This document shows positions 37,310 through 46,661 of a DNA stretch of 64,000 nucleotides, in pieces. The DNA is from Paraburkholderia franconis. Its GTDB lineage: Bacteria > Pseudomonadota > Gammaproteobacteria > Burkholderiales > Burkholderiaceae. Under the pieces are notes generated by a model. The model did not search any database, was not told the DNA's origin, and worked only from the letters and a program-made list of their open reading frames with translations. The stretch is from contig NZ_WHNP01000013.1 of assembly GCF_009362735.1 (NCBI RefSeq), positions 1 to 64,000 on the forward strand, written 5' to 3'. The translations under genes and the position numbers were made by a program. How positions within the stretch are numbered: position 1 is the first letter of the stretch; the number at the start of each line of letters is the position of its first letter.

Positions 37310-37774
37310 ATGGCGAGCTACAAGAAGATTCTGCTGTGTTACGACGGCTCGCGCGAAGGCCGCAAGGCGCTGCGTTGCGGCGCGGATCTGGCGCTCGATC
37401 TGCAGGCGGAAACGCATCTGCTGTCGGTTGTCGACATGCGCTCGAGCATTGCGCAAAGCGCAGGCCTGCTGACAGATGTCGCATGCGGCAGCTTCGAGAA
37501 GACGGCGCGCGAGATATTGCAGGAAGGCGTCGACTGGCTCACACAGCGCGGCGTGCGGGCGACGGGGCATTTCGCGTTTGGTCATCCTATCGATGAAATC
37601 GCGTCGCTCGCCAACGAGTTGCATGTCGATCTCGTCGTCGTCGGGCATCGCTGCCGCACGGGGTTGTCGCGCTGGTGGATGGGCGCCGGCAACACGCCGC
37701 TGCTCGATCGCGTGTCGTGCAGCATTCTCGTCGCGTGTTCGTCGCCTGCCGAAGAGGCGCAAGCGGCAGCCTGA
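37310..37774 (+). CDS. Universal stress protein (UspA family)
   Basis: This 154-residue protein has the UspA fold: KILLCYDGSREGRKALRCGADLA at the N terminus, and the nucleotide-binding segment VDLVVVGHRCRTGLSRWWMG followed by LLDRVSCSILVA, which keeps the G-x2-G-x9-G(S/T) region in altered form. The ATG at 37310 follows GAAGGGGAAAGCGA. Such proteins bind ATP and respond to stress; the role here is unknown. Confidence 0.85.
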   Translation: MASYKKILLCYDGSREGRKALRCGADLALDLQAETHLLSVVDMRSSIAQSAGLLTDVACGSFEKTAREILQEGVDWLTQRGVRATGHFAFGHPIDEIASLANELHVDLVVVGHRCRTGLSRWWMGAGNTPLLDRVSCSILVACSSPAEEAQAAA

Positions 37775-37813
37775 AGCGCCGCTAGCGGTTCGGCTCGATT
37801 GAACGGATGCGCG

Positions 37814-38461
37814 TCAGCCGTTCAGATCGACGGCTGACAGCTTCCAGCTGAAGAGTCCCTGGCGACGGAAGATCGCGGAATAGCGCGTATCACCGACACC
37901 ATGCTGATACATGACGACGAACTCGTTGATGCCGCGATAGCCCGCGCTGGTTTCCGGCGGCTGAGGCGGGGGCGTGCCGTTGGACGTGTTGTTGTTCGTG
38001 CTATTGGATGAGCTTGCGCCCGGCGCGGGAGGCTGCGCGGAATTGTCGGGCGGCGCAGCAGGCGGTGGTGGCGGGCGCTCGCCCGGTTCGCCGCGCGGCG
38101 GCATGCCGTTGAGCAACGCCGCGACGCCATCGGGTGTCGCATACGCATCGACGAGCGGACCAATCAACGCTACACCGATCATCGCGCCGATTGCGGCAAG
38201 CGGATTGCCGTTGTGCTGCACGTCGAGCCGGCGCGTCAGCAGTCCCGTTACCTGCAGTTTCAGGCTTTCACGCAGCGCCGGATAATCGACGTACTCATTG
38301 ACCGTTTCGACATCGCGCGCATCGGCGGCGCGTTTGAGCCGGTCGAGCGAGATATACGGCGACGTGTACGCGAAGCCCAACGCGGCGACGATGACGATCA
38401 CGATCAGCGTGATCAGCAGCGGCCGGCTTACCCGGCCTTTCGTGCGTACCAGACCTGCCAT
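37814..38461 (-). CDS. DUF2939-family membrane-anchored protein
   Basis: This 215-residue protein has one N-terminal membrane helix (about 14-32) and a DUF2939 domain: YTSPYISLDRLKRAADARDVETVNEYVDYPALRESLKLQV. A Pro/Asn/Ser-rich linker of about 50 residues (PPPPPAAPPDNSAQ to SNSTNNNTSNG) precedes a C-terminal beta region (YRGINEFVVMYQHGVGDTRYSAIFRRQGLFSWKLSAVDL). The C-terminal part faces the periplasm. Function unknown. Confidence 0.75.
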   Translation of the reverse strand: MAGLVRTKGRVSRPLLITLIVIVIVAALGFAYTSPYISLDRLKRAADARDVETVNEYVDYPALRESLKLQVTGLLTRRLDVQHNGNPLAAIGAMIGVALIGPLVDAYATPDGVAALLNGMPPRGEPGERPPPPPAAPPDNSAQPPAPGASSSNSTNNNTSNGTPPPQPPETSAGYRGINEFVVMYQHGVGDTRYSAIFRRQGLFSWKLSAVDLNG

Positions 38462-38659
38462 TGCGCGGGACTCTCCGTTTTCAGTGTCGATTTGATGTGG
38501 ACCCGATCGACGTCAAAACGATCCCGCAAAGTTGAACGCCCGAACATGTTCTGCGGCTTTTATGTTGCACGCGCAGCGCTTGCATGGCGAATGACGTTTC
38601 GACGAAGTTCGCGATGTTCACGCATGAGCGAGCGACTACGGCAACGTCACTTGCGCGCA

Positions 38660-39016
38660 TCAAGCCGCTTGCCTCGCCAGACGATCGTCTTCCTCGGCAA
38701 TCGCGTGATCGATCATCCGGCACACGGCTTCCATCGTGCCGACCATGATCGTGCGCGACGGACCGTGATAGACCCGCACCGGCGCGCGCCGTGCGGGCTC
38801 CGCATTGAGCGCGGAGTTCAGCGACACGCGTGCGAACGCCGGTTGCGCAGACGGCAGCGGCTGAGGTTCTTCATCGAACAGCGATGCCGTGCGGCCCTTG
38901 ATGCTGGATGCGGCATTCGACGCCAGCGCGACGAGCGGCTCGCAAGGGACGAGGCTGCGCAGATGGCGCAGACGGCCGAACTGGCGAAAAGGCATCAAGC
39001 GGGCAAGACGGTCCAT
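38660..39016 (-). CDS. Unknown protein encoded behind lexA
   Basis: This 118-residue protein starts 27 bp after the lexA stop on the same strand and should be co-transcribed with it under SOS control. The N terminus is basic and may be amphipathic (MDRLARLMPFRQFGRLRHLRSLVP), followed by an Ala/Ser/Pro-rich centre and a C-terminal helix (GTMEAVCRMIDHAIAEEDDRLARQA). It does not look like SulA, ImuA or another known SOS protein. Function unknown. Confidence 0.65.
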   Translation of the reverse strand: MDRLARLMPFRQFGRLRHLRSLVPCEPLVALASNAASSIKGRTASLFDEEPQPLPSAQPAFARVSLNSALNAEPARRAPVRVYHGPSRTIMVGTMEAVCRMIDHAIAEEDDRLARQAA

Positions 39017-39043
39017 GAGTCTCTCCAGACAGTGTTCAGATAA

Positions 39044-39694
39044 TTAGAATTCCGTCGGCCGGATCAGCCCGACCGCGATGCCTTCCAGCGCGAACTCCGC
39101 ACTGCCGGCCTGAACAAAAATATTTTCGTAATCGGGGTTCTCGGCGATCAGCTCGATGCCGTTCGGACGGCGCTTGAGGCGCTTCACGGTCACATCGTCG
39201 CCCAGACGCGCGACGATGATCTGGCCGTCTTTCGCTTCGCTCTTTTTTTGCACCGCGAGCAGGTCGCCGTCGAAGATGCCGGCGTCGCGCATCGACAGGC
39301 CGCGCACTTTCAGCAGGTAGTCGGGCTTGCTTGAGAAGAGCGCCGGGTCGCAGGTGTAGGTCTGCGAGATATGTTCTTGCGCGAGGATCGGGCTGCCCGC
39401 CGCGACACGGCCGATCAGTGGCAGCGACAGCTGCATGATGCTCGCGTGCGGCAGCGTGAACTGGTGCGGCGAGTCGTCCGAACCCGTGATGAGCCGAATG
39501 CCGCGCGACGCGCCTGCCGCCAGTTCGATCACGCCTTTGCGCGCCAATGCCCTCAGATGCTCTTCCGCCGAGTTGGCCGAGCTGAAGCCGAGTTCCGCCG
39601 CGATTTCGGCGCGAGTGGGCGGGAAGCCCGTGCGCTCGATGGCGCGGCGGATCAGATCGAAAACCTGCTGCTGTCGTGCGGTGAGTTTGGTCAT
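39044..39694 (-). CDS. lexA: LexA SOS repressor
   Basis: LexA represses DNA-damage genes until RecA-stimulated self-cleavage. The 216-residue protein has the winged helix [54 protein letters not shown], the Ala-Gly cleavage site in [16 protein letters not shown], the catalytic Ser in [15 protein letters not shown] and Lys in [11 protein letters not shown]. The ATG at 39694 gives the exact family start. Two LexA boxes upstream show autoregulation. Confidence 0.97.
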   Translation of the reverse strand: MTKLTARQQQVFDLIRRAIERTGFPPTRAEIAAELGFSSANSAEEHLRALARKGVIELAAGASRGIRLITGSDDSPHQFTLPHASIMQLSLPLIGRVAAGSPILAQEHISQTYTCDPALFSSKPDYLLKVRGLSMRDAGIFDGDLLAVQKKSEAKDGQIIVARLGDDVTVKRLKRRPNGIELIAENPDYENIFVQAGSAEFALEGIAVGLIRPTEF

Positions 39695-39701
39695 GGCGCC
39701 A

Positions 39702-39717
39702 CTGTATGGATAGACAG
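39702..39717 (-). promoter_or_regulatory. LexA (SOS) box, proximal
   Basis: CTGT-N8-ACAG (CTGTATGGATAGACAG on the plus strand, 16 bp), 8 bases upstream of the lexA start. It matches the Gram-negative SOS box consensus. Confidence 0.9.
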
Positions 39718-39721
39718 GTGA

Positions 39722-39737
39722 CTGTATTTTTATACAG
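39722..39737 (-). promoter_or_regulatory. LexA (SOS) box, distal
   Basis: CTGT-N8-ACAG (CTGTATTTTTATACAG), a nearly perfect palindrome with an AT-rich centre, 4 bp beyond the proximal box. The pair probably binds two LexA dimers cooperatively. Confidence 0.95.
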
Positions 39738-39866
39738 TATTCGGCGCATTTCAAGCTTTACTTTAAGTTCGTCGCGGCGGGTGACGTGCAAGCATCGAAA
39801 ACCGGCGTTGTGACAGCCCACTTGGCGTCGCGGCGAACGGCAAGCGGTTCTTTACCACGTTTGCAT

Positions 39867-39895
39867 ATTAAAAAATGAAGAAACATTATTTTTAA
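39867..39895. promoter_or_regulatory. AT-rich dyad, possible CysB site upstream of sbp
   Basis: ATTAAAAAAT and ATTATTTTTAAT form an imperfect inverted repeat about 150 bp upstream of sbp. CysB sites in enteric bacteria are AT-rich and lie upstream of the -35 region of sulfate genes. The link to CysB is inferred from position. Confidence 0.4.
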
Positions 39896-40047
39896 TGATG
39901 AAAGCCCTTCGATAGACTGGCCTCCACTGACGCAAAAGCAGCGCAGAAGCCGCGCCAAAGCCGCTTCCAGCTTGCGAAGCAGCGAATTTCGGCAGGCAGC
40001 GGAAACGCCGGACGAGCGAAATCAAACCAACAAGACGGAGAAGGTCG

Positions 40048-41136
40048 ATGGGCAATCGGAATACGGGGTTCGCAGATGCGGTGACGGTAAAGGCGCTGCG
40101 CACGGCGCCGCGCGTGGCGAAAGACAGCGGCGCGAAGCGGTTCATTGCGGCGCTTGCGCTGGGTGTGGCGTCGGCTGTCGGCATGATCTCGCACGCGCAG
40201 GCCGACACGACGCTGCTGAATGTCTCCTACGACCCGACCCGCGAGTTGTATCAGGACGTCAACCAGGCGTTCGGCAAGGAATGGAAGGCGAAGACGGGCG
40301 AGTCGGTGACGTTCAAGCAGTCGCACGGCGGCTCGGGCTCGCAGGCGCGCTCGGTGCTCGACGGCCTGCAGGCGGATGTCGTCACGCTGGCGCTTGCCTA
40401 CGACATCGACGCGCTCGCCACGAAGGGCATCGTCGACAAGAACTGGCAGAAGCGCCTGCCCGACAACGCGTCGCCGTACACGTCGACGATCGTGTTCCTC
40501 GTGCGCAAGGGCAACCCGAAGCACATCAAGGATTGGGACGATCTCGTGAAGCCGGGCGTGTCGATCGTGACGCCGAATCCGAAGACCTCGGGCGGCGCGC
40601 GCTGGAATTATCTGGCCGCGTGGGCGTATGCGGCGCATCAGCCGGGCGGCAACGACCAGAAGGCGAAAGAGTTCGTCACGAAGCTGTACAGGAACGCGGG
40701 CGTGCTCGACTCCGGCGCGCGCGGCGCGACGACGAGCTTCGTGCAGCGCGGCATCGGCGATGTGCTGATCGCCTGGGAAAACGAGGCGTTCCTGTCGATC
40801 AAGGAATTCGGCGCGGACAAGTTCGAGATCGTGGTGCCGTCGGCGAGCATTCTGGCCGAGCCGCCCGTGGCCGTGGTCGACAAGGTGGTCGACAAGCACG
40901 GCACGCGTAAGCTCGCGGAAGCGTATCTGAACTTCCTGTATAGCGACGAAGGCCAGGAGATCGCCGCGAAGAATTTTTATCGTCCGCGTTCGAACAAGGT
41001 GCCCGCCGCGCTGACCGCGAAGTTTCCGAAGCTGAAGCTGTACACGGTCGACGACTCGTTCGGCGGCTGGGTGAATGCGCAGAAGACGCACTTTGCCGAT
41101 GGCGGCGTGTTCGATTCGATTTACCAGCCGCAATGA
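40048..41136 (+). CDS. sbp: Sulfate ABC transporter periplasmic binding protein
   Basis: Sbp captures sulfate (and thiosulfate) for the CysTWA transporter. The 362-residue product has a signal sequence preceded by an unusually long basic N terminus; the hydrophobic core is [25 protein letters not shown] with cleavage after about residue 52. The mature region carries [46 protein letters not shown] and [22 protein letters not shown] site precedes the ATG. Heads the sbp-cysT-cysW-cysA operon, followed by cysB. Confidence 0.95.
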   Translation: MGNRNTGFADAVTVKALRTAPRVAKDSGAKRFIAALALGVASAVGMISHAQADTTLLNVSYDPTRELYQDVNQAFGKEWKAKTGESVTFKQSHGGSGSQARSVLDGLQADVVTLALAYDIDALATKGIVDKNWQKRLPDNASPYTSTIVFLVRKGNPKHIKDWDDLVKPGVSIVTPNPKTSGGARWNYLAAWAYAAHQPGGNDQKAKEFVTKLYRNAGVLDSGARGATTSFVQRGIGDVLIAWENEAFLSIKEFGADKFEIVVPSASILAEPPVAVVDKVVDKHGTRKLAEAYLNFLYSDEGQEIAAKNFYRPRSNKVPAALTAKFPKLKLYTVDDSFGGWVNAQKTHFADGGVFDSIYQPQ

Positions 41137-41278
41137 CGTAGCGAAGCTGTGACGTCGGAACGGGGCGCGTCCGCGAGGCGCGCTGTCGGCCGCTTTCGGC
41201 GACAGACGAGTAGCACATATGCGGGCGAGGCATGGGCTATCCGCTCATCGCGACGCATCACCCTGAAGGGCATTGAGC

Positions 41279-42181
41279 ATGACGACGTTTAACTTGCGCA
41301 AGCCGAGCGCGATTCCCGGCTTTGGCGTGACGCTTGGTATCACGGTGGCGTATCTGAGCCTCGTGGTGCTGATTCCGCTGGCGGCCACTTTCCTCAAGAC
41401 GGCGACGCTCGACTGGAGCCAGTTCGTACGCGCCGTCACTTCGCCGCGCGTGCTCGCGTCGTACAGGCTGACGTTCTTCGCGGCGCTCGGCGGCGCGCTG
41501 ATCAATGCGCTGTTCGGCTTTCTCGTCGCGTGGGTGCTGGTGCGCTACCGGTTTCCGCTGAAGCGGATCGTCGATGCCATCGTCGATCTGCCGTTCGCGC
41601 TGCCGACCTCCGTTGCCGGCATTTCGCTCGCGGCGATCTATTCAGGCAACGGCTGGATCGGCCAGTTTCTCGAACCGCTCGGCATCAAGATCGCGTTCAC
41701 GCCCGCCGGCGTGCTCGTCGCCTTGACGTTCATCGGCTTGCCGTTCGTCGTGCGCACCGTGCAGCCCGTGCTCGAAGAGTTCGAGCGCGAGCAGGAAGAG
41801 GCGGCCGCGTGCCTGGGCGCATCGCGCTGGCTGACGTTCGGGCGCGTCGTGTTGCCCGCCGTGCTTCCCGCGCTGTTGACGGGCTTCGCGCTGGCGTTCG
41901 CGCGCGCGCTCGGCGAATACGGCTCGGTGATCTTCATCGCGGGCAACGTGCCGATGAAATCGGAGATCACGTCGCTGCTGATCATCACGAAGCTCGAGCA
42001 ATACGACTACGCAGGCGCGACGGCGCTCGCCGTCGTGATGCTGGTGGTGTCGTTCGTGATGCTGCTGCTGATCAACACGTTGCAGTGGTATCTACAGCGA
42101 CGCACCAGCCGCGCGCGCACGGCGCCTTCTGCGCCGGGCGCCGCGACGCATGGCGCCGCGCTGACGGGAGGTGCGCAATGA
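41279..42181 (+). CDS. cysT: Sulfate ABC transporter permease CysT
   Basis: This 300-residue permease has six predicted helices and the CysT pattern [30 protein letters not shown]. The EAA-type loop reads [55 protein letters not shown]. The ATG at 41279 follows GAAGGGCATTGAGC; an in-frame TTG six bases earlier is less likely. It overlaps cysW by four bases (ATGA). Confidence 0.95.
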   Translation: MTTFNLRKPSAIPGFGVTLGITVAYLSLVVLIPLAATFLKTATLDWSQFVRAVTSPRVLASYRLTFFAALGGALINALFGFLVAWVLVRYRFPLKRIVDAIVDLPFALPTSVAGISLAAIYSGNGWIGQFLEPLGIKIAFTPAGVLVALTFIGLPFVVRTVQPVLEEFEREQEEAAACLGASRWLTFGRVVLPAVLPALLTGFALAFARALGEYGSVIFIAGNVPMKSEITSLLIITKLEQYDYAGATALAVVMLVVSFVMLLLINTLQWYLQRRTSRARTAPSAPGAATHGAALTGGAQ

Positions 42182-43146
42182 GCCGGAATTCCGCGATGAT
42201 TGCGCGCACGGCCGTGGGCAACGCGAGTGCCGCGCGCCGTCCCGATCCCGTGACGGAGCCGCGCGCCGTGCGATGGATACTGACGGGCATCGCGCTGCTG
42301 TTTCTCGCGCTCTTTCTCGTGCTGCCGCTCGTCGCCGTGTTCTACCAGGCGCTCGCCAAAGGCGTCGCGTACTACTTCGAATCGCTCGCCGATCCCGATG
42401 CCGTGTCCGCGATCAAGCTCACGCTGCTGACGGCCGCGATCGCCGTGCCGCTCAATCTCGCGTTTGGTCTCGCGGCGTCGTGGTGCATCGCGAAGTTCGA
42501 GTTTCGCGGCAAGGCGCTGCTGACCACGCTGATCGATTTGCCGTTCTCGGTGTCGCCCGTGATCTCCGGTTTGATCTACGTGCTGATGTTCGGTGCGCAA
42601 GGCTGGTTCGGCCCGTGGCTCGCGAATCACGACGTGCAGATCATCTTCGCGGTGCCGGGCATCGTGCTCGCGACGATCTTCGTGACGTTCCCGTTCGTCG
42701 CGCGCGAGCTGATTCCGTTGATGCAGGCGCAAGGCAACGACGAAGAAGAGGCGGCGCATGTGCTCGGCGCGTCGGGCTGGCAGATGTTCCGGCGCGTCAC
42801 GCTGCCGAACGTCAAGTGGGGCCTGCTGTATGGCGTGATCCTGTGCAACGCGCGGGCGATGGGCGAGTTCGGCGCGGTGTCGGTGGTGTCGGGCCACATT
42901 CGCGGGCAGACGGACACGATGCCGCTGCACGTCGAGATTCTCTACAACGAATACAACTTTTCGGCGGCGTTCGCCGTGGCGTCGCTGCTTGCATTGCTCG
43001 CGCTCGTGACGCTCGGACTCAAGCTGCTCGCCGAGCGTCATCTGTCGGCGGAATTGTCGAGCGCGCGCGACGTGCCCGCGCGCGCCGGTCCCGTTGGGTC
43101 CTCCAGCGCGGCGCCGCACGCACGGGCGGCACATTCGGTTCAGTAA
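42178..43146 (+). CDS. cysW: Sulfate ABC transporter permease CysW
   Basis: This 322-residue permease pairs with CysT. It shows [30 protein letters not shown] and the loop [71 protein letters not shown], diagnostic of CysW. The ATG at 42178 overlaps the cysT stop. A 35-residue Ala/Arg/Pro-rich tail after the last helix is longer than in enteric CysW. Confidence 0.95.
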   Translation: MSRNSAMIARTAVGNASAARRPDPVTEPRAVRWILTGIALLFLALFLVLPLVAVFYQALAKGVAYYFESLADPDAVSAIKLTLLTAAIAVPLNLAFGLAASWCIAKFEFRGKALLTTLIDLPFSVSPVISGLIYVLMFGAQGWFGPWLANHDVQIIFAVPGIVLATIFVTFPFVARELIPLMQAQGNDEEEAAHVLGASGWQMFRRVTLPNVKWGLLYGVILCNARAMGEFGAVSVVSGHIRGQTDTMPLHVEILYNEYNFSAAFAVASLLALLALVTLGLKLLAERHLSAELSSARDVPARAGPVGSSSAAPHARAAHSVQ

Positions 43147-43161
43147 GGAGAGTGGTCGAAG

Positions 43162-44220
43162 ATGGGCATTACCGTACGCAATCTGCAAAAACGCTTTGGC
43201 GACTTCACCGCACTCGACAACGTCTCGCTCGATTTTCCGCCGGGCGAACTCGTCGCCTTGCTGGGACCCTCGGGCTGCGGCAAGACCACGCTGCTGCGCG
43301 TGATCGCGGGCCTCGAATACGCGGACGCGGGCGAGGTCCTGCTGCAAGGCCAGGACGTCGCGGAAGTGGGCGCGCGCGAGCGCAACGTCGGCTTCGTGTT
43401 CCAGCACTACGCGCTGTTCCGTCATATGACGGTGTTCGAGAACGTCGCATTCGGCCTGCGCGTGAAGCCACGCAAGGAGCGTCCTTCGGAAGCCACGATT
43501 CGCGAGAAGGTGCACGAGCTGCTGAAGCTTGTGCAGCTCGACTGGCTCGCGCAACGCTATCCGTCGGAGCTGTCGGGCGGACAGCGGCAGCGGATCGCAC
43601 TGGCGCGCGCGCTGGCCGTCGAGCCCAAAGTGCTGTTGCTCGACGAACCGTTCGGCGCGCTCGATGCAAAGGTGCGCAAGGAACTGCGCAGCTGGCTGCG
43701 GCGCCTGCACGACGATCTGCATATCTCGACGATCTTCGTCACGCATGACCAGGAAGAAGCGCTCGAAGTCGCGGACCGCATCGTCGTGCTGAATCACGGG
43801 CACGTCGAGCAGGTTGGCAGCCCGCAGGACGTGTACGATCATCCGCAGACGTCGTTCGTCTACGAGTTTCTCGGCGCGGCGAACCGGCTGCATGGCAGCG
43901 TCGACGGCAAGGGTTTCGTCGTCGACGGCGCGGCGCAGCCGATCGCGATCGACGCGCATTTTCAGGGCCCGGCGTTCGCATATGTGCGTCCGCACGATCT
44001 CGTGCTGTATCCGCAGTCGGCGGGGCATCGCGAAGGTATCGTCGTCGGCGTGCGGCGCGTGGTGACGCTGGGCGGCTCGGTTCGCGTCGAGCTCGAAGCG
44101 CGCGAAGGCCGTGTGCTCGAAGCGGAACTCGATCGCGAGGCATGGCGCGGCCTGCATCTGGCCGTCGGCGATGGCGCGACGGCCGTGCCGCGCGCGCTGC
44201 GCGTGTTTCCCGCGCAGTGA
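43162..44220 (+). CDS. cysA: Sulfate/thiosulfate import ATPase CysA
   Basis: This 352-residue ATPase energises sulfate import. Its elements are Walker [11 protein letters not shown]-loop [21 protein letters not shown], signature [15 protein letters not shown], Walker [20 protein letters not shown] and the switch His in FVTHDQEEA. The C-terminal domain (from about residue 240) is the TOBE-like regulatory region, with YVRPHDL. It starts 15 bp after cysW behind GGAG. Confidence 0.96.
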   Translation: MGITVRNLQKRFGDFTALDNVSLDFPPGELVALLGPSGCGKTTLLRVIAGLEYADAGEVLLQGQDVAEVGARERNVGFVFQHYALFRHMTVFENVAFGLRVKPRKERPSEATIREKVHELLKLVQLDWLAQRYPSELSGGQRQRIALARALAVEPKVLLLDEPFGALDAKVRKELRSWLRRLHDDLHISTIFVTHDQEEALEVADRIVVLNHGHVEQVGSPQDVYDHPQTSFVYEFLGAANRLHGSVDGKGFVVDGAAQPIAIDAHFQGPAFAYVRPHDLVLYPQSAGHREGIVVGVRRVVTLGGSVRVELEAREGRVLEAELDREAWRGLHLAVGDGATAVPRALRVFPAQ

Positions 44221-44287
44221 TTGGCGCGTTTGTTTCCCATGATGCAGCTAACAACACATTGACTCTGGCCGAACCGGAGACTTCAAC

Positions 44288-45214
44288 ATGAATTTCCAGC
44301 AATTGCGTTTCGTGCGCGAAGCCGTGCGGCAGAACATGAACCTGACGGAAGTGGCGAACGTGCTGTACACGTCGCAGTCGGGCGTGTCGAAGCAGATCAA
44401 GGACCTCGAAGACGAACTGGGCGTCGACATCTTCATCCGGCGCGGCAAACGCCTGACGGGCCTGACGGAGCCCGGCAAGGCCGTGCATCAGCTGATCGAG
44501 CGGATGCTGCTCGATGCGGAGAACCTGCGCCGCGTCGCGCGTCAATACGCGGATCAGGACAACGGCCATCTCGTCGTTGCGACGACGCACACGCAGGCCC
44601 GCTACGCGCTGCCGAAAGTGGTGCGCCAGTTCACCGAGGTCTATCCGAAGGTGCATCTCGCGCTGCGCCAGGGCAGTCCGCAGCAGATCGCGCAGATGAT
44701 CATCAACGGCGAAGCGGACATCGGCATTTCGACGGAAGCGCTCGACCGTTATCCCGACATCCTGACGTTCCCGTGCTATTCGTGGCATCACGTCGTGGTC
44801 GTGCCGAAGGATCACCCGCTCGTGGGCAGCGAGAACCTGACGCTCGAAGAGATCGCGGAGTATCCCATCGTCACGTACGACCAGGACTTCACGGGCCGCT
44901 CGCACATCGACCAGGCGTTCGCGAAGACGGGCGCGCTGCCCGACGTCGTGCTGACGGCCATCGACGCCGACGTGATCAAGACCTATGTCGAGCTCGGCAT
45001 GGGCATCGGCATCGTCGCGGCGATGGCGTTCGATCCGAAGCGCGATACCGAACTGGTGGCGCTCGACACGCAGCATCTGTTCGAAGCGAGCACGACGCGT
45101 GTCGGCTTGCGCAAGGGCGCGTTTCTGCGCGGCTACGCGTACCGGCTGATCGAGATGTTCGCGCCGCAACTGCACGAAGCGGACATCGCGAGCCAGTTGC
45201 GCGAAGCGGCATAA
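44288..45214 (+). CDS. cysB: CysB-family LysR regulator of sulfur assimilation
   Basis: CysB activates sulfate and sulfonate genes when N-acetylserine signals sulfur limitation. The 308-residue protein has the HTH LRFVREAVRQNMNLTEVANVLYTSQSGVSKQIKDLEDELG and the CysB-type effector domain, including VVATTHTQARYALPKVV with the conserved Thr-x-Thr of the sulfate/acetylserine pocket. It follows cysA after 67 bp and is probably in the same operon, though it may have its own promoter. It likely controls the ssu genes at 23 kb too. Confidence 0.93.
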   Translation: MNFQQLRFVREAVRQNMNLTEVANVLYTSQSGVSKQIKDLEDELGVDIFIRRGKRLTGLTEPGKAVHQLIERMLLDAENLRRVARQYADQDNGHLVVATTHTQARYALPKVVRQFTEVYPKVHLALRQGSPQQIAQMIINGEADIGISTEALDRYPDILTFPCYSWHHVVVVPKDHPLVGSENLTLEEIAEYPIVTYDQDFTGRSHIDQAFAKTGALPDVVLTAIDADVIKTYVELGMGIGIVAAMAFDPKRDTELVALDTQHLFEASTTRVGLRKGAFLRGYAYRLIEMFAPQLHEADIASQLREAA

Positions 45215-45227
45215 GCATCGCAGGCGT

Positions 45228-45257
45228 CGCGAGCCTCGCGCGAAGGCTCGCGTTTTC
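45228..45257 (+). terminator. Intrinsic terminator after cysB
   Basis: CGCGAGCCT (45228-45236) pairs with AGGCTCGCG (45244-45252), followed by TTTTC. Confidence 0.85.
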
Positions 45258-45297
45258 ATCGATGGCGGCGGCGAGCGCATCGCTTACAATCGCCGCC

Positions 45298-46329
45298 ATG
45301 AATACTTCCACGACTACCTCTACATCGTCCGCGCTGCCGCGTATCGCCGTGCTCGCCACGGGCGGCACGATCGCGGGCGCGGCGCCCGATGCCACCAATA
45401 CGTCGGGCTATCAGGCGGGCGTCGTCGGCGTCGGGCAACTGCTTGCGGCCGTGCCGTCGCTGGCGACGGTTGCGAACGTGCAGGCCGAGCAGGTCGCGAG
45501 CGTCGACAGCAAGGACATGGCGCTCGCGCTGTGGACGAAGCTCGCGCAGCGCGTCGACGAACTGCTGGCATCCGACGAGATCGACGGCGTCGTCATCACG
45601 CACGGCACCGACACGCTCGAAGAAACCGCGTATCTGCTGCACCTCACTGTGAAGACCGACAAGCCCGTCGTGCTGACGGCGGCGATGCGGCCGTCGTCGG
45701 CATTGTCGGCCGATGGTCCGCTGAATCTGCTCAACGCGGTGACGGTCGCGGGCAGCGCGCATGCCAAAGGGCAGGGCGTGCTCGTTGCGTTCAACAACCG
45801 CATCCATAGTGCGCGCGATGTTGTGAAGACGAGCACCTATGCCGTCGATGCGTTTCACTCGCTGGAAATCGGCGCGCTCGGCTGGGTGCAGGACGGACGC
45901 GTCGAGTTTCAGCGTGCCGTCGTGCGGCCGCATACCACGGCGACGCCGTTCGCGATCGGCTCGATCGGCGCGCAATGGCCCGTCGTCGAAGTCGTGGCGA
46001 GCTATGCGGGCGCGTCGCGCATCGCCGTCGATGCGCTCGTGGCCGCGGGCGTGAAGGGCATCGTCGTGGCGGGCACGGGCAACGGCTCGATCCATGCGAC
46101 CGTGCAGACCGCACTCGCCGAGGCCACGGCAAAGGGCGTGGCGATCGTGCGCTCGTCGCGCGTCGGCTCGGGGCATGTGATGCGCAACGGCGCCGCGTCC
46201 GACGATGCGCTCGGCTTCGTGACGGCGGGCGCGCTCAATCCATACAAGGCGCGCGTGCTGCTGATGCTCGCGCTGTCGGCGGGACACGCGACGCCGGCTG
46301 CATTACAACGAGTGTTCGATACTTACTGA
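45298..46329 (+). CDS. L-asparaginase (type II-like family)
   Basis: This 343-residue enzyme hydrolyses asparagine to aspartate and ammonia. Both active-site motifs are present: the first Thr in VLATGGTIAGAAP near residue 21 and the second in VVITHGTDTLEETAYLL near residue 98, with the Lys in the downstream VVLTAAMRPSSALSADGPLNLLNAV region. The domain arrangement fits type II asparaginases, but no Sec signal peptide is visible; the N terminus is a Ser/Thr-rich stretch, so it may be cytoplasmic or have a mis-set start. Confidence 0.9.
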   Translation: MNTSTTTSTSSALPRIAVLATGGTIAGAAPDATNTSGYQAGVVGVGQLLAAVPSLATVANVQAEQVASVDSKDMALALWTKLAQRVDELLASDEIDGVVITHGTDTLEETAYLLHLTVKTDKPVVLTAAMRPSSALSADGPLNLLNAVTVAGSAHAKGQGVLVAFNNRIHSARDVVKTSTYAVDAFHSLEIGALGWVQDGRVEFQRAVVRPHTTATPFAIGSIGAQWPVVEVVASYAGASRIAVDALVAAGVKGIVVAGTGNGSIHATVQTALAEATAKGVAIVRSSRVGSGHVMRNGAASDDALGFVTAGALNPYKARVLLMLALSAGHATPAALQRVFDTY

Positions 46330-46661
46330 GCCGTCTCGCGCGAAGGCCGCTGGTCATATCGCATATCGCTTTACGTAAGCCTTGTCACGTTCGTCCGTTG
46401 CATCCGCCGCGACGTCAGCGCCGTCGCGCGCGCTTTCCCTTCATGTTCCCGCAAGATACGTAACCTGCATCGGCGATGGCCCTGGTCACGTCGATGCAGG
46501 CCGCCATTCATCCCTACGTTTGCTGCAACATCGTCTATAACGGTCAATAGCCAGACGATTGACGCACGCACACCTTCATCACCTGAAGCGCCCGAAACGT
46601 TCATGTCTTTCCAGTAGTTGCAATTCCAACAAACGGCATCACGATTAGTGGAGACATCAGA
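46330..46661. other. 332-bp intergenic region
   Basis: No gene is supported. The region should contain the promoter of the PQQ-type dehydrogenase; sequence becomes less GC-rich towards 46600-46660. No terminator with a T-tract was found after the asparaginase gene. Confidence 0.45.

Larger units (their letters stand above)
39695..40047. other. 353-bp divergent region between lexA and sbp
   Basis: The left end holds the two SOS boxes of lexA. The right half is AT-rich and holds the dyad described separately, the probable CysB-controlled promoter of the sulfate-uptake genes. No gene is supported. Confidence 0.5.
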
